Of a DNA stretch of 64,000 nt, positions 49,824 through 62,264 are shown in pieces. A program made the translations under genes and the position numbers. Location of the stretch: NCBI GenBank assembly GCA_902629585.1, contig CACORI010000001.1:94427-158426 (forward strand), read 5' to 3'. Position 1 is the first letter of the stretch. Every line of letters starts with the position of its first letter. Origin of the DNA: an uncultured Pelagibacteraceae bacterium (GTDB lineage Bacteria; Pseudomonadota; Alphaproteobacteria; Pelagibacterales; Pelagibacteraceae). The notes below the pieces were generated by a model. The model saw nothing but the letters and a program-made list of their open reading frames with translations, had not been told where the DNA came from and searched no databases.

Positions 49824-50192
49824 ATGAGTGCGGAGTTTTTAAAAGATTATTTACCTATAATTTTGTTCCTAATAATAGCATTAGGACTCAGTTGTGCTTT
49901 TGTGATGATAAATTTTATTTTATCACCAAAAAATCCTGATCCTGAAAAGCTATCTGCATATGAATGTGGATTTGAACCATTTCAAGATTCAAGAATGGAA
50001 TTTGATGTAAGATTTTATTTAGTTGCGATACTTTTTATAATCTTTGATCTGGAAATAGCTTTTTTATTCCCTTGGGCAATTTCACTTGGAAATATTGGTA
50101 TCTTAGGATTTTCCTCAATGATGATTTTTTTATTCATACTCACAATTGGTTTTATTTATGAATGGAAAAAAGGCGCTTTAGACTGGGAATAA
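49824..50192 (+). CDS. nuoA: NADH-quinone oxidoreductase subunit A
   Basis: [45 protein letters not shown]. Confidence 0.97.
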   Translation: MSAEFLKDYLPIILFLIIALGLSCAFVMINFILSPKNPDPEKLSAYECGFEPFQDSRMEFDVRFYLVAILFIIFDLEIAFLFPWAISLGNIGILGFSSMMIFLFILTIGFIYEWKKGALDWE

Positions 50193-50204
50193 TTAATAAT
50201 TTAA

Positions 50205-50720
50205 ATGAACAATAAGATAGATCAAGTACCTGAGGAATTTAAACAACTTGCTAAAGATTTTAGCGAGAATGGTTTTATAACTACCTCATTAGATAACTTG
50301 GTTAATTGGTCCAGATCTGGATCTTTGCATTGGATGACTTTTGGCCTTGCTTGTTGTGCTGTAGAAATGATGCAAACTGCAATGCCTAGATATGATTTAG
50401 AGAGATTTGGAGCCGCACCAAGAGGATCACCACGACAATCTGATGTAATGATTGTGGCTGGTACACTTACAAACAAAATGGCTCCAGCATTAAGAAAAGT
50501 TTATGATCAAATGCCAGAACCAAGGTATGTGATATCAATGGGAAGTTGTGCAAATGGAGGAGGCTATTACCATTACTCATATTCAGTAGTTAGAGGCTGT
50601 GACAGAATTGTTCCAGTAGATGTTTATGTTCCTGGGTGTCCACCATCAGCTGAGGCTCTTCTCTATGGAATTTTACAATTACAAAAAAAAATAAGAAACA
50701 AAGGGTCATTTAATAGATAA
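50205..50720 (+). CDS. nuoB: NADH-quinone oxidoreductase subunit B
   Basis: [24 protein letters not shown]...[43 protein letters not shown]. Confidence 0.98.
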   Translation: MNNKIDQVPEEFKQLAKDFSENGFITTSLDNLVNWSRSGSLHWMTFGLACCAVEMMQTAMPRYDLERFGAAPRGSPRQSDVMIVAGTLTNKMAPALRKVYDQMPEPRYVISMGSCANGGGYYHYSYSVVRGCDRIVPVDVYVPGCPPSAEALLYGILQLQKKIRNKGSFNR

Positions 50721-51325
50721 TGCAAAATTTACTAGATTTAGAAAAAAAAATTAATTCAGAATTGACTACAAAGATTAAAAACTCTGAAATTAAACATAAT
50801 CAGATTTACATTGAAATAGATAAAGATAATTTAATTGATGTAACATTATTTCTGAAATCAAATAAAGATACTAAATTTAGGCAATTAATTGATATAACTG
50901 TTGTTGATTATCCTGAGGAAATTCAAAGATTTAAGATTGTTTATTTATTTTTAAGTCATGAGTTTAATCAAAGATTAATCTTAAGTTATTATGTAAATGA
51001 AAATGAGGTTATAGAGTCATTAACTTCAATTTTTCCTGCTGCAAATTGGATGGAAAGAGAAGTTTTTGATATGTATGGTGTAAATTTTAAAGATCATCCA
51101 GATCTAAGAAGAATTTTAACTGATTATGGTTTTGAAGGACATCCTTTAAGAAAAGATTTTCCATTAACTGGTCACTCTGAAGTTAGATATAGCGAGGATA
51201 AAAAAAAAGTAGTTAATGAACCTGTTAAATTAGAGCAAAACTACAGAAACTTTGATTATGAAAGTCCTTGGGATGGAACAAAATATATCAAAACACAAAC
51301 AGATAATAATGACAAAAAAAATTAA
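50720..51325 (+). CDS. nuoC: NADH-quinone oxidoreductase subunit C
   Basis: [53 protein letters not shown]. Confidence 0.97.
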   Translation: MQNLLDLEKKINSELTTKIKNSEIKHNQIYIEIDKDNLIDVTLFLKSNKDTKFRQLIDITVVDYPEEIQRFKIVYLFLSHEFNQRLILSYYVNENEVIESLTSIFPAANWMEREVFDMYGVNFKDHPDLRRILTDYGFEGHPLRKDFPLTGHSEVRYSEDKKKVVNEPVKLEQNYRNFDYESPWDGTKYIKTQTDNNDKKN

Positions 51326-52484
51326 AAATTTAAATTTAAATTTTGGACCTCAACATCCAGCAGCACATGGAGTTTTAAGATTGATATTGGAATTAGATGG
51401 AGAAGTTGTAGAAAAAGCTGATCCACATATTGGATTATTACACCGAGGTACTGAAAAATTAATTGAAAACAAGACATACATGCAAGCCGTTCCTTATTTT
51501 GATAGGCTTGATTATGTTGCCCCTATGAATCAAGAGCATGCGTTTGCTCTTGCAATTGAAAAAATTTTGGAAATAGAGGTCCCTATTAGAGCACAATTTA
51601 TTAGAGTTATGTTCTGTGAGATAGGTAGAATATTAAGTCATATTTTAAATGTTACAACTCAGGCCTTAGATGTTGGAGCACTTACCCCTTCTCTTTGGGG
51701 CTTTGAGGAACGTGAAACTTTAATGACTTTTTATGAGAGGGCATCAGGATCTAGATTACATGCTAATTATTTTAGAGCCGGAGGTGTTCACCAAGATTTA
51801 CCAGCTGGATTAGAAGAAGATATAGCAAATTTTTGTGAAACGTTTCCAAAAGTAATCAATGACCTTGAAAATTTATTAACAGATAATAGAATTTTCAAAC
51901 AACGTAATGTCGATATAGGCATTGTTACAAAAGAAGACGCATTAGATTATTCATTTTCTGGCGTCATGATAAGGGGCTCAGGTGTTCCATGGGACTTAAG
52001 AAAATCACAGCCTTATGATTGTTATGAGCAATTAGATTTTAATGTCCCTGTTGGAAAAAATGGAGATTGTTACGATCGATATCTATGTAGAATTGAAGAA
52101 ATGAAGGAAAGTGTTTCCATAATTAAACAGTGTTTGTCTAAAATGGAGAAAGGAATCATAAAATCTTTAGATGGAAAAATTAGCCCACCTTCAAAAAAAG
52201 AAATTAAACAATCAATGGAGGCTTTAATTCATCATTTTAAATTATTTACCGAAGGATACAGAGTTCCAAAAGATGAAATATATACAGCGGTAGAAGCTCC
52301 AAAAGGAGAATTTGGTGTTTATCTAGTTTCTGATGGTTCTAGTAAACCCTATAAATGTAAAATTAGAGCACCAGGTTTTTCACACCTTCAATCAATGGAT
52401 TATCTTATTAAAGGTCACATGTTAGCTGATGTTCCTGCTGTACTTGGTTCCCTCGACATAGTTTTTGGTGAGGTCGATAGATGA
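51309..52484 (+). CDS. nuoD: NADH-quinone oxidoreductase subunit D
   Basis: [44 protein letters not shown]; start placed at MTKKIKNL (51309), ORF opens at 51252. Confidence 0.97.
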   Translation: MTKKIKNLNLNFGPQHPAAHGVLRLILELDGEVVEKADPHIGLLHRGTEKLIENKTYMQAVPYFDRLDYVAPMNQEHAFALAIEKILEIEVPIRAQFIRVMFCEIGRILSHILNVTTQALDVGALTPSLWGFEERETLMTFYERASGSRLHANYFRAGGVHQDLPAGLEEDIANFCETFPKVINDLENLLTDNRIFKQRNVDIGIVTKEDALDYSFSGVMIRGSGVPWDLRKSQPYDCYEQLDFNVPVGKNGDCYDRYLCRIEEMKESVSIIKQCLSKMEKGIIKSLDGKISPPSKKEIKQSMEALIHHFKLFTEGYRVPKDEIYTAVEAPKGEFGVYLVSDGSSKPYKCKIRAPGFSHLQSMDYLIKGHMLADVPAVLGSLDIVFGEVDR

Positions 52485-53095
52485 GTTTAAAAAGACCAGC
52501 TCAAGATCAACCTGAAATTTTTGAATTTAACTCTTCTTCATTAGAGGCAGCAAAATCTATAATTTCTAATTATCCTAAGGGAAAACAACAAAGTGCCGTT
52601 ATGGCATTACTTTATATTGCTCAAAGACAAAATAATAATTGGATACCTTTAGCTGCAATGAAATACATCGCCAAATTTTTAGACATGCCATACATAAAAG
52701 TTTACGAGGTAGCAACTTTTTACTCTATGTATAACTTATCACCAGTAGGTGATTATTTTATACAAGTGTGTACTACAACACCATGTATGATTCGAGGTGC
52801 TGGTAAATTAGTTGAAGCATGTAAAGAAAAAATTTCTAAAAATGAGCGCGAATTAACAAATGGAAAAAATTGTTCTTGGATGGAAGTAGAATGTTTAGGT
52901 GCTTGTGTTAACGCTCCTATGATGCAAATAAATGATGATTATTATGAAGACCTTGATAAAGAAAAAACCTTAAAAATTTTAGATAAAATCTTAAAAGGTG
53001 AGACACCAAAACCAGGATCATACAGAGGAAGAGTAAATAATGAACCTGAAAACAATAGAAAAACACTAATGGAATTTAAAAATGTTGAAAGATAA
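52481..53095 (+). CDS. nuoE: NADH-quinone oxidoreductase subunit E
   Basis: [34 protein letters not shown]...[17 protein letters not shown]. Confidence 0.97.
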   Translation: MSLKRPAQDQPEIFEFNSSSLEAAKSIISNYPKGKQQSAVMALLYIAQRQNNNWIPLAAMKYIAKFLDMPYIKVYEVATFYSMYNLSPVGDYFIQVCTTTPCMIRGAGKLVEACKEKISKNERELTNGKNCSWMEVECLGACVNAPMMQINDDYYEDLDKEKTLKILDKILKGETPKPGSYRGRVNNEPENNRKTLMEFKNVER

Positions 53096-54410
53096 AGATA
53101 GAATTTTTCAAAATTTGTATAATGATTTAGGATCAGATGTGTCCTCCTCTCAAAAAAGAGGAGACTGGGTAAATACTAAAGAAATTATTAATAAAGGAAG
53201 GGATTGGGTAATTAATGAAATTAAAGATTCTCAACTTAGAGGAAGAGGAGGAGCTGGTTTTCCAACAGGATTAAAATGGTCTTTTGCACCAAAAGAAGTT
53301 GGGTCAAGACCACATTATTTAGTAATTAATGGTGATGAATCAGAGCCAGGAACATGTAAAGATAGAGATATTTTAAGATTTGAACCCCATAAATTAATTG
53401 AAGGATGCTTGATCGCTTCATATGCAGTTCAAGCTCATGTTTGCTACATATATATAAGAGGGGAATATTTTATTGATGGGCAAAAACTTCAAAAAGCAAT
53501 TGATGAAGCTTATGAGAAAAATTTGATTGGTAAAAATGCATCTGGAACTGGATGGGATTTAGATATCTATATTCATTACGGTGCAGGTGCATATATTTGT
53601 GGAGAAGAAACTGCCCTGTTAGAAAGCATTGAGGGTAATAAGGGTCAACCAAGATTAAAACCGCCATTTCCAGCTTTAATAGGACTTTACGGATGCCCAA
53701 CAATAATAAACAATGTTGAAACTATAGCTGTAGTTCCAACAATTCTTAGAAGAGGTGGAAAGTGGTTTGCCTCTTTGGGCAGAGAAAAAAATACAGGTAC
53801 TAAAATTTTTTGTATATCTGGAAACGTGAATAATCCTTGTAATGTTGAGGAGGAAATGAACATACCACTAAAAGAATTAATCGAAGTTCATGCAGGAGGA
53901 GTAATTGGTGGATGGGATAATTTACAAGCGGTAATTCCTGGTGGATCATCAATGCCATTAATTCCTAAAGATAAATGTGAAAGCCTAACAATGGATTTTG
54001 ATTCCCTGGTTGCTGAAAAAAGTGGTTTAGGAACAGCTGGAATTGTAGTCATTAATAAAGACCAAGATATAATTAAATGTATGGCACGTATTGCAAGATT
54101 TTATAAACATGAAAGCTGTGGTCAATGCACTCCATGTAGAGAAGGTTCAGGCTGGATGTGGAGAATGCTTGAAAGAATGGCTAAGGGTGAGGCATCGAAA
54201 GATGAAGTTGATATGTTAGGTGATGTAACAAAACAAATTGAAGGACACACGATATGCGCATTTGGTGAAGGTTCTTCTTGGCCAGTACAAGGCTTGTTAA
54301 GACATTTTTCTGAGGAAATTAAGAAAAGAAATAAATTTGACCCTATTATCAAAAAGGACAAGAATATTCCTTATTTAGTAGATCAACACTTACTGGATAA
54401 AAATGCTTAA
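53082..54410 (+). CDS. nuoF: NADH-quinone oxidoreductase subunit F
   Basis: [50 protein letters not shown]. Confidence 0.98.
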   Translation: MLKDKDRIFQNLYNDLGSDVSSSQKRGDWVNTKEIINKGRDWVINEIKDSQLRGRGGAGFPTGLKWSFAPKEVGSRPHYLVINGDESEPGTCKDRDILRFEPHKLIEGCLIASYAVQAHVCYIYIRGEYFIDGQKLQKAIDEAYEKNLIGKNASGTGWDLDIYIHYGAGAYICGEETALLESIEGNKGQPRLKPPFPALIGLYGCPTIINNVETIAVVPTILRRGGKWFASLGREKNTGTKIFCISGNVNNPCNVEEEMNIPLKELIEVHAGGVIGGWDNLQAVIPGGSSMPLIPKDKCESLTMDFDSLVAEKSGLGTAGIVVINKDQDIIKCMARIARFYKHESCGQCTPCREGSGWMWRMLERMAKGEASKDEVDMLGDVTKQIEGHTICAFGEGSSWPVQGLLRHFSEEIKKRNKFDPIIKKDKNIPYLVDQHLLDKNA

Positions 54411-56436
54411 ACTTAAAATAAACGATATCGATATTGAAGTTGAAGAGGGATTAACAGTTCTTCAAGCATGTGAAAAAGCGGGGGTGGAAATTCCAAGATT
54501 TTGTTATCATGAAAGATTATCTATTGCAGGTAATTGTCGTATGTGTTTAGTTGAAATGGAGAAATCTCCTAAACCAATAGCTTCTTGTGCAATGCCTGCA
54601 GCAGATGGCATGGTTATTAAAACAAATACTCCAAAAATAGAAAAATCAAGAAAGGGTGTTATGGAATTCTTGTTAGCCAATCATCCATTAGATTGCCCTG
54701 TTTGTGATCAAGGAGGTGAATGTGATCTACAAGATCAATCAATGTTTTATGGAATTGATAAATCAAGATTTAAAGAAAATAAAAGATCAGTACCAGACAA
54801 ATACATGGGTCCATTAATTAAAACTCAAATGACAAGATGTATTCATTGCACCAGATGTATCAGATTTGCGACTGAAATTGCAGGAGCACCTGAATTGGGA
54901 GCTATTGGGAGAGGTGAGGATATGCAAATTACAACATATTTAGAAAAATCTGTTCAATCAGAACTTTCTGGAAATTTAATTGATCTCTGTCCAGTAGGGG
55001 CCCTTACTTCAAAACCATATGTTTTTGAGGCACGACCATGGGAGCTTAAAAAAACAGAGACAATAGATGTAATGGATGCAGTAGGATCAAATATCAGAGT
55101 TGATACTTACGGGTGGGAGGTAAAAAGAGTCCTTCCATTAATTAATGAGGATATAAATGAGGAGTGGATATCAGACAAAACCAGATATGCTTGCGATGGA
55201 TTATTAAATCAAAGACTTGATACACCTTATATTAAATATAATAATAAGTTTGAAAAAGCATCATGGAGCGAAGTTTATAACATTATTAAATCAAAAATAG
55301 AAAATACGAACAAAGAAAACATAGTTGGTTTTGTTGGTGATCTTGTAAATATGGAATCTGCTTTTATTTTTAAAGAATTTTTTGATCGAGTAATTAATTC
55401 AAGTAAATATGAGTCCAGAGATACAGAATCGTTCTTAGATAATAAAAAAAGAGAAAATTATTTATTTAATTCCTCAATAAACGGGATCGAGGAGACTGAT
55501 TTTATCCTTTTAGTAGGAGCAAATCCCAGATATGAAGCAACAATTTTAAATTCAAGAATTCGAAAAGCTTTTCTTAATAATGGTACTAAAGTAATCTCAA
55601 TAAATAATATAGGTGATCAAACATATCCATATCAAAGTCTAGATGGCAAAACTAAGACCTTAAATAACATTATTGAAAACAAGCATGAAATTTGTGATGA
55701 AATTATAAACGCAAAAAAACCAATGATAATTTTAGGTAATGCATTTTTTGATTGTAAATTTTCAAATTATTTATTTTACTCACTCAAAGCATTTTTATCT
55801 AAACATGGTAAATTAACGGATGAATGGAATTCATTAAATGTATTGTCTACTGATGCTGCTTCTGTAGGAAATTTTGATTTAGATATAGTAAATACAGACA
55901 TTAATTTAATAAAAGATCTAAAATCTAATAAATTTGACCTTATTTATCTTTTAGGTCAAGATAATTTAAAATTTTCAAAAAAGAATGAATTTGTAATTTA
56001 CCAAGGTAGTCATGGAGATAAAGGAGCAGAAATGGCTGATATTATTTTACCTGGTTCAGCTTATACAGAGCAATCAGGTCACTACACTAACTTAGAAGGA
56101 AAAATTCAGAAAGCTTATAAAGCTTCTTATCCACCGGGTGAGGCAAAGGAAGATTGGCAAATAATTAATGAACTTGTTGAATTAATGAACAATAGAAAAC
56201 TTTTTAACGATAAAGAGGAACTTGAAAGCAGTATGTTTAATTACCTAAATGTGAAAAAAGAAAAAGAAAAAGGTAATTTTGAAAAAGGTAATATCAAAAG
56301 CGCTTTTGAGACAGAAGATATAAAAATAAGACACAATAATTATTATTTTTCAAATGTAATTGCGCGATCCTCTAAAACAATGTTGGATTGTCACAATTCA
56401 AAATTAGACTTAAAACTTACAGGAACCGAAGGTTAA
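54403..56436 (+). CDS. nuoG: NADH-quinone oxidoreductase subunit G
   Basis: [69 protein letters not shown]. Confidence 0.97.
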   Translation: MLKLKINDIDIEVEEGLTVLQACEKAGVEIPRFCYHERLSIAGNCRMCLVEMEKSPKPIASCAMPAADGMVIKTNTPKIEKSRKGVMEFLLANHPLDCPVCDQGGECDLQDQSMFYGIDKSRFKENKRSVPDKYMGPLIKTQMTRCIHCTRCIRFATEIAGAPELGAIGRGEDMQITTYLEKSVQSELSGNLIDLCPVGALTSKPYVFEARPWELKKTETIDVMDAVGSNIRVDTYGWEVKRVLPLINEDINEEWISDKTRYACDGLLNQRLDTPYIKYNNKFEKASWSEVYNIIKSKIENTNKENIVGFVGDLVNMESAFIFKEFFDRVINSSKYESRDTESFLDNKKRENYLFNSSINGIEETDFILLVGANPRYEATILNSRIRKAFLNNGTKVISINNIGDQTYPYQSLDGKTKTLNNIIENKHEICDEIINAKKPMIILGNAFFDCKFSNYLFYSLKAFLSKHGKLTDEWNSLNVLSTDAASVGNFDLDIVNTDINLIKDLKSNKFDLIYLLGQDNLKFSKKNEFVIYQGSHGDKGAEMADIILPGSAYTEQSGHYTNLEGKIQKAYKASYPPGEAKEDWQIINELVELMNNRKLFNDKEELESSMFNYLNVKKEKEKGNFEKGNIKSAFETEDIKIRHNNYYFSNVIARSSKTMLDCHNSKLDLKLTGTEG

Positions 56437-56438
56437 AA

Positions 56439-57437
56439 ATGGAATATATATCTTTAATTTTTCTAGAGGTTTATAAAATATTATTTTTATTAATTCCTGT
56501 TTTAGTCTCAGTTGCTATGATAGTTTGGTTAGATAGAAGAGTTTGGGCTTTTGTCCAAAAAAGACAAGGTCCTAATGTAGTAGGTCCATTTGGATTACTT
56601 CAATCTTTAGCCGATGCATTAAAATATATTTTTAAAGAAATAATTATTCCCGCTAGTTCAAATAAAATAATTTTTATATTAGCTCCTATAATTACAATGA
56701 CTTTAGCTTTGATAGCTTGGGCAGTAATTCCATTTAGCGAAGATCAAGTTTTAGCTAATATAAATGTTGGAATTTTATATATTTTTGCAGTTTCATCGTT
56801 AGGTGTATATGGAATAATAATGGGGGGTTGGGCATCTAATTCAAAATACCCTTTTTTAGGTTCAATAAGATCAGCAGCTCAAATGGTGTCATATGAAGTA
56901 TCAATCGGAATTATAATTATTAATGTTTTATTGTGTGTAGGATCTTTAAATTTAAATGACATTGTAAAAGCTCAACAAAATGTATGGTTTATTATCCCTT
57001 TATTTCCCATGTTTATAATTTTTTTTATTTCATCCTTGGCAGAGACGAATAGACCTCCTTTTGATTTACCTGAAGCCGAAGCAGAATTAGTTGCGGGTTA
57101 TCAAACTGAATACTCAGGCATGATGTATGCAATGTTTTGGCTTGGTGAATACGCCAATATTCTTTTAATGTGTGCCCTTGGTTCAATTTTATTTTTAGGC
57201 GGGTGGTTATCTCCAATTGAACTATATCCTTTTAATCTTATTCCTGGAGCTGTTTGGCTGATATTTAAAATTTTATTTTTATTTATTCTCTTTGCTTTAG
57301 TTAAAGCAATAGTACCAAGATATCGATATGATCAATTGATGAGATTAGGTTGGAAAATATTTTTACCATTATCTTTAACTTATGTTGTTTTAACAGCAAG
57401 TTACCTTTTTTATTTTAACCTTTTACCCACAATTTAA
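56439..57437 (+). CDS. nuoH: NADH-quinone oxidoreductase subunit H
   Basis: [62 protein letters not shown]; start at 56439 rather than 56388. Confidence 0.97.
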   Translation: MEYISLIFLEVYKILFLLIPVLVSVAMIVWLDRRVWAFVQKRQGPNVVGPFGLLQSLADALKYIFKEIIIPASSNKIIFILAPIITMTLALIAWAVIPFSEDQVLANINVGILYIFAVSSLGVYGIIMGGWASNSKYPFLGSIRSAAQMVSYEVSIGIIIINVLLCVGSLNLNDIVKAQQNVWFIIPLFPMFIIFFISSLAETNRPPFDLPEAEAELVAGYQTEYSGMMYAMFWLGEYANILLMCALGSILFLGGWLSPIELYPFNLIPGAVWLIFKILFLFILFALVKAIVPRYRYDQLMRLGWKIFLPLSLTYVVLTASYLFYFNLLPTI

Positions 57438-57438
57438 T

Positions 57439-57924
57439 ATGAAACTCAGTAGATTTTTAAAAACTATATTAATGACAGACTTCATAAGTGGATTATTTAT
57501 TGCCGCTAAAGAAATATTTAAAGCAAAAAAAACTATTAACTATCCATTTGAAAAAGGAAAAATTAGCCCAAGATTTAGAGGAGAGCATGCTCTTAGAAGA
57601 TACCCAAATGGTGAGGAAAGATGTATTGCTTGTAAACTTTGTGAAGCAGTTTGTCCTGCGCAGGCCATAACAATTGAGTCAACTCAAAGAGCTGATGGCA
57701 GCAGAAAAACTACGCGTTATGATATAGACATGATGAAATGTATATATTGTGGTTTGTGTGAAGAATCTTGTCCAGTTGACGCAATTGTGCAAGGACCTAA
57801 TTTTGAATTTTCAACAGAAACAAGAGAGGAACTTTATTACACTAAAGAAAAACTTTTAGATAATGGTGATAGATGGGAGAATATTTTATCAGCAAATATA
57901 AGATCTGATAATCCATATAGATAA
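57439..57924 (+). CDS. nuoI: NADH-quinone oxidoreductase subunit I
   Basis: [20 protein letters not shown] and [41 protein letters not shown]. Confidence 0.98.
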   Translation: MKLSRFLKTILMTDFISGLFIAAKEIFKAKKTINYPFEKGKISPRFRGEHALRRYPNGEERCIACKLCEAVCPAQAITIESTQRADGSRKTTRYDIDMMKCIYCGLCEESCPVDAIVQGPNFEFSTETREELYYTKEKLLDNGDRWENILSANIRSDNPYR

Positions 57925-57927
57925 TCC

Positions 57928-58560
57928 ATGATAGCTCACACAATTTTTTTTTATATTTTTTCAATAATTGCAGTTATTTCTGCCATAATGGTTACAGCAT
58001 CAAAAAATACAGTTCATTCAGTTTTTTTCCTAATTTTAGATTTTATTAGCATTTCATGTCTATTTATTATGATAGGTGCTGAATTTTTGGGAATGATAAT
58101 GCTGATAGTTTATGTTGGTGCTGTCGCAGTTTTATTTTTATTTGTTGTAATGATGCTGAATGTAGCTCAACAAAAAAATCAATGGTTTATTTCAAAATCA
58201 AGCTCCAACCACATTCCAATTGGATTAGTTATAAGTGCACTCATCTTTTTTGAGTTAATTATTGTAATTGGAGGCTGGAAATATAAACCTGACTTACAAA
58301 ATTCAAATAATTTTACTTCATCAAATGAAATTACTAATACACACTCTTTAGGCCAAGTGCTTTACACTGATTACATTCATATTTTTCAAATAAGTGGAAT
58401 GATATTGCTTATAGCGATGATTGGAGCAATAGTTCTTACTTTTAGGCAAAGAGAAGGAGTGAAAACACAAAGTTACATCAAACAAATTTCTAGAGAGAGA
58501 TCTGAAGGAGTAGAGGTATTAGAAGTAGCATCTAGAAAAGGAGTAAAAATTGATGAGTGA
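57928..58560 (+). CDS. nuoJ: NADH-quinone oxidoreductase subunit J
   Basis: [29 protein letters not shown]. Confidence 0.96.
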   Translation: MIAHTIFFYIFSIIAVISAIMVTASKNTVHSVFFLILDFISISCLFIMIGAEFLGMIMLIVYVGAVAVLFLFVVMMLNVAQQKNQWFISKSSSNHIPIGLVISALIFFELIIVIGGWKYKPDLQNSNNFTSSNEITNTHSLGQVLYTDYIHIFQISGMILLIAMIGAIVLTFRQREGVKTQSYIKQISRERSEGVEVLEVASRKGVKIDE

Positions 58561-58864
58561 AATCGGTCTAGGTCATTATTTAACACTAGGAGCAGTAATT
58601 TTTACAATAGGAATTGTCGGAATTTTTTTAAATAGAAAAAATATAATAGTTATACTTATGAGTATTGAATTAATATTATTAGCTGTAAATATAAACTTAG
58701 TTTCTTTCTCAATTTTTTTAGGTGATTTATCTGGGCAAATTTTTACATTATTTATTTTAACAGTTGCAGCTGCAGAAGCTGCAATTGGACTTGCAATTAT
58801 AGTCGTTTATTATCGTAACTCCGGAACTATACGTGTCGAGGAAATAGATGAATTAAAAGGATAG
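58550..58864 (+). CDS. nuoK: NADH-quinone oxidoreductase subunit K
   Basis: [29 protein letters not shown]...[21 protein letters not shown]. Confidence 0.96.
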   Translation: MMSEIGLGHYLTLGAVIFTIGIVGIFLNRKNIIVILMSIELILLAVNINLVSFSIFLGDLSGQIFTLFILTVAAAEAAIGLAIIVVYYRNSGTIRVEEIDELKG

Positions 58865-58865
58865 G

Positions 58866-60779
58866 ATGGAAATCTCAATTATAACATTACCTCTGATAGC
58901 TTCAATTATATCAGGGTTTTTTGGCAAACTTATTGGAGATAGAATTTCAGAAATTTTAACTAGTGCTTTAGTAACCATATCAGCTATTTTATCAATCATA
59001 ATATTGTATCAAGTTATTGTTTATCAATTTGAGGATAATATTGTAATTGCTACTTGGATAAATTCGGGATCTCTAGATGTTAGCTGGTCAATTAAGATTG
59101 ATGCTCTATCAGCAATAATGTTAGTTGTTGTAACATCTGTTTCTTCATTAGTACATATTTACTCAATTGGATACATGTCTCATGATCCACACAAACCTCG
59201 ATTTATGGCTTATTTATCTTTGTTTACATTTGCGATGTTGATGTTAGTAACATCAGACAATTTCATCCAATTATTTTTTGGTTGGGAGGGAGTGGGCCTT
59301 TGCTCTTACTTTTTAATAGGTTTTTGGTATAAAAAAGATACAGCCAACTCTGCTGCTATTAAAGCATTCTTAGTAAATAGAGTAGGAGATTTCGGGTTCG
59401 CACTCGGTATATTTTTGATATTTTATTTATTTGGAACTGTAAATTATTCTGAAGTTTTTAACCAAATTCCAACAATATTAGATAAAAAAATAAATTTTTT
59501 AGGAATTAATATTAATGCAATAGATTTAATTTGTTTGCTTTTATTTATTGGGGCAATGGGAAAATCTGCTCAAATTTTTTTACACACTTGGTTACCAGAT
59601 GCCATGGAAGGTCCAACACCAGTTTCAGCATTAATACATGCTGCAACGATGGTTACAGCAGGGGTATTTTTAGTCGTAAGATGTTCACCAATTTATGAGT
59701 TTTCAGAATTAGCATTAAATGTAATAACAATTGTTGGTATGAGTACTGCCTTTTTTGCAGCTTCTATTGCTCTTGTGCAAACAGATATAAAAAAAATTAT
59801 TGCTTACTCAACATGTAGTCAATTAGGATATATGTTTTTTGCAACTGGTGTTGGTGCTTACAATGTAGCAATGTTTCACTTATTCACTCATGCTTTTTTC
59901 AAGGCTTTATTATTTTTAGGATCTGGCTCTGTTATTCATGCTTTTAAAGATGAGCAAAATATTGAAAAAATGGGAGGAGTTTGGAGAAAATTGCCGTTTA
60001 CCTATTTTTTAATGATAATAGGTACCCTGGCATTAACTGGTTTTCCCTTTTTATCAGGTTTTTATTCAAAAGATGCAATAATCGAATTTGCTTATTTAAG
60101 AGGCAACACAACAGGCTTTTATGCTGCTGGGATAGGTATTTTTACGGCCTTTCTGACTTCAATATATTCCTGGAGATTAATTTTCAAAACATTTCACGGT
60201 AAATATAATAATACAAATCTAAAAATTGAAGAAACACACGAGTCTCCACTTATAATGCTTGTGCCATTAGTCTTTCTAGCAGTTGGAGCAATATTTGCTG
60301 GATTTACTTTTAAAGATTTATTTATTAGTCAGGAATACACAATAAATTTTTGGAAAGACTCAATTTTCTTTTTAAAACCATTAAGTATTGAACATCCTCC
60401 TTTATGGTTTTTACTTATAACTCCTACATTAGTTATAATATCAATTCCATTAGCTTATTATTTATTTATTAAAAACAAAGATCTCACAAGTAGAATAGTG
60501 AATGTTAATAAACCACTGTATAATTTCTTAGTTAAAAAATGGTATTTTGATGAGTTATATGATTATTTAATAATCAATCCTTTAAAAAGAGCTGGATTAA
60601 TTTTATGGAAATTTTTTGATATAAGGATAATTGATGGTTTTGGTCCTGATGGAATTTCATTTTTAATAAAAAAATTTTCTCAAAAAGCTAACAAATTTCA
60701 AAGCGGTTTTATCTACCAGTATGCATTTATAATGTTGCTTGGTTTTTCAGCGCTTCTAACTTTTTTAATTGTAAAATAA
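58866..60779 (+). CDS. nuoL: NADH-quinone oxidoreductase subunit L
   Basis: FFGWEGVGLCSYFLIGFWYKK, WLPDAMEGPTPVSALIHAATMVTAGVFLVVR. Confidence 0.97.
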   Translation: MEISIITLPLIASIISGFFGKLIGDRISEILTSALVTISAILSIIILYQVIVYQFEDNIVIATWINSGSLDVSWSIKIDALSAIMLVVVTSVSSLVHIYSIGYMSHDPHKPRFMAYLSLFTFAMLMLVTSDNFIQLFFGWEGVGLCSYFLIGFWYKKDTANSAAIKAFLVNRVGDFGFALGIFLIFYLFGTVNYSEVFNQIPTILDKKINFLGININAIDLICLLLFIGAMGKSAQIFLHTWLPDAMEGPTPVSALIHAATMVTAGVFLVVRCSPIYEFSELALNVITIVGMSTAFFAASIALVQTDIKKIIAYSTCSQLGYMFFATGVGAYNVAMFHLFTHAFFKALLFLGSGSVIHAFKDEQNIEKMGGVWRKLPFTYFLMIIGTLALTGFPFLSGFYSKDAIIEFAYLRGNTTGFYAAGIGIFTAFLTSIYSWRLIFKTFHGKYNNTNLKIEETHESPLIMLVPLVFLAVGAIFAGFTFKDLFISQEYTINFWKDSIFFLKPLSIEHPPLWFLLITPTLVIISIPLAYYLFIKNKDLTSRIVNVNKPLYNFLVKKWYFDELYDYLIINPLKRAGLILWKFFDIRIIDGFGPDGISFLIKKFSQKANKFQSGFIYQYAFIMLLGFSALLTFLIVK

Positions 60780-62260
60780 TGAATTTTCCAATTTTGTCAT
60801 CTCTTATTTTACTACCCACTATAGGAGCTCTTTTTTTATTTTTTACAAAAAGTACAAGGGAAAACAATATTACTGTAAAATATGTAGCTTTATTTACATC
60901 ATTAGTTAATTTTTTTTTATCGATTTATTTATGGATTTTATTTGATCATAAAACATCAGCATTTCAGTTTATAGAGGAAAGAACATGGATTGAGGGTTTT
61001 ATAGATTATAAAGTTGGTGTAGACGGTATTTCTATATTATTTATTATTCTTACAACATTTATAACTCCGCTGTGCATCATATCAGTTAATAATTCTATAA
61101 AAAATAGACTTAGTGAATTTCTAATCGCAGTTTTGATTATGGAATCTTTCATGCTTGGTGTCTTTTGTTCGCTTGACCTTGTTGTCTTCTACTTATTTTT
61201 TGAAGCTGGATTAATTCCTATGTTTCTTATTATAGGTATATGGGGTGGTGCAAGAAGAGTATATTCCGCGTTTAAATTTTTCTTATATACACTATTAGGT
61301 TCAGTATTAATGTTGGTTGCGATTATTTCAATTTTCTGGATTTCTGGTACAACAGACGTTGAAAAACTCTATGAAATTGGAATTGATCCAAAATACCAGA
61401 ATTTATTGTGGCTGGCTTTTTTTAGCTCATTTGCCGTAAAAACCCCAATGTGGCCAGTTCATACCTGGCTACCAGATGCTCATGTGGAGGCTCCAACTGC
61501 AGGATCTGTTTTATTAGCAGCAATTTTACTTAAAATGGCAGGATATGGATTTATAAGATTTTCTCTTGGGTTATTCCCGGTTGCTTCAGAAATATTTACT
61601 CCTTTAATTTATATTTTGAGTGTAATTGCTATTATTTTTACATCTTTAATTGCATTGATGCAGGAAGATATGAAAAAATTAATTGCATATTCTTCTGTTG
61701 CACATATGGGTTTTGTCACATTAGGTATTTTTACGATCCAGCAACAAGGTTTGGAGGGAAGTATTATACAAATGATAAGCCATGGCCTAGTTTCTGCAGC
61801 ACTTTTTTTATCAGTAGGAATTGTTTATGATCGTATGCACTCAAGACTTATTAATACATATGGTGGTTTAGTTAGCATAATTCCTAAATACTCAGTTTTA
61901 TTTATGATATTTGCTTTAGCTTCATTAGGTCTACCAGGTACAAGTGGCTTTATAGGAGAATTTTTAATTCTAATGGGAGCTTTTAAAGATAATTTTTTAG
62001 TGGCGGTGATAGCTAGTTTAGGTGTTATATTAGGAGCAGCTTACATATTGTGGATGTATAAAAGAGTTGTTTTTGGTAAGGTAGTTAATTTAAAATTAAA
62101 AGAAATAGTAGATTTAAATAGATCTGAGTTTTTTATATTATCATCACTAGCCATACCAATTATAATTTTTGGTTTTTATCCTGATCCATTAATTAACACT
62201 ATAGAAGTATCAATAAGTGATTTAATTAAAAACTACAATTTAAACATTTTAAATAAATAA
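60779..62260 (+). CDS. nuoM: NADH-quinone oxidoreductase subunit M
   Basis: FFEAGLIPMFLIIGIWGG, WLPDAHVEAPTAGSVLLAAILLKMAGYGFIRF. Confidence 0.97.
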   Translation: MNFPILSSLILLPTIGALFLFFTKSTRENNITVKYVALFTSLVNFFLSIYLWILFDHKTSAFQFIEERTWIEGFIDYKVGVDGISILFIILTTFITPLCIISVNNSIKNRLSEFLIAVLIMESFMLGVFCSLDLVVFYLFFEAGLIPMFLIIGIWGGARRVYSAFKFFLYTLLGSVLMLVAIISIFWISGTTDVEKLYEIGIDPKYQNLLWLAFFSSFAVKTPMWPVHTWLPDAHVEAPTAGSVLLAAILLKMAGYGFIRFSLGLFPVASEIFTPLIYILSVIAIIFTSLIALMQEDMKKLIAYSSVAHMGFVTLGIFTIQQQGLEGSIIQMISHGLVSAALFLSVGIVYDRMHSRLINTYGGLVSIIPKYSVLFMIFALASLGLPGTSGFIGEFLILMGAFKDNFLVAVIASLGVILGAAYILWMYKRVVFGKVVNLKLKEIVDLNRSEFFILSSLAIPIIIFGFYPDPLINTIEVSISDLIKNYNLNILNK

Positions 62261-62264
62261 TATA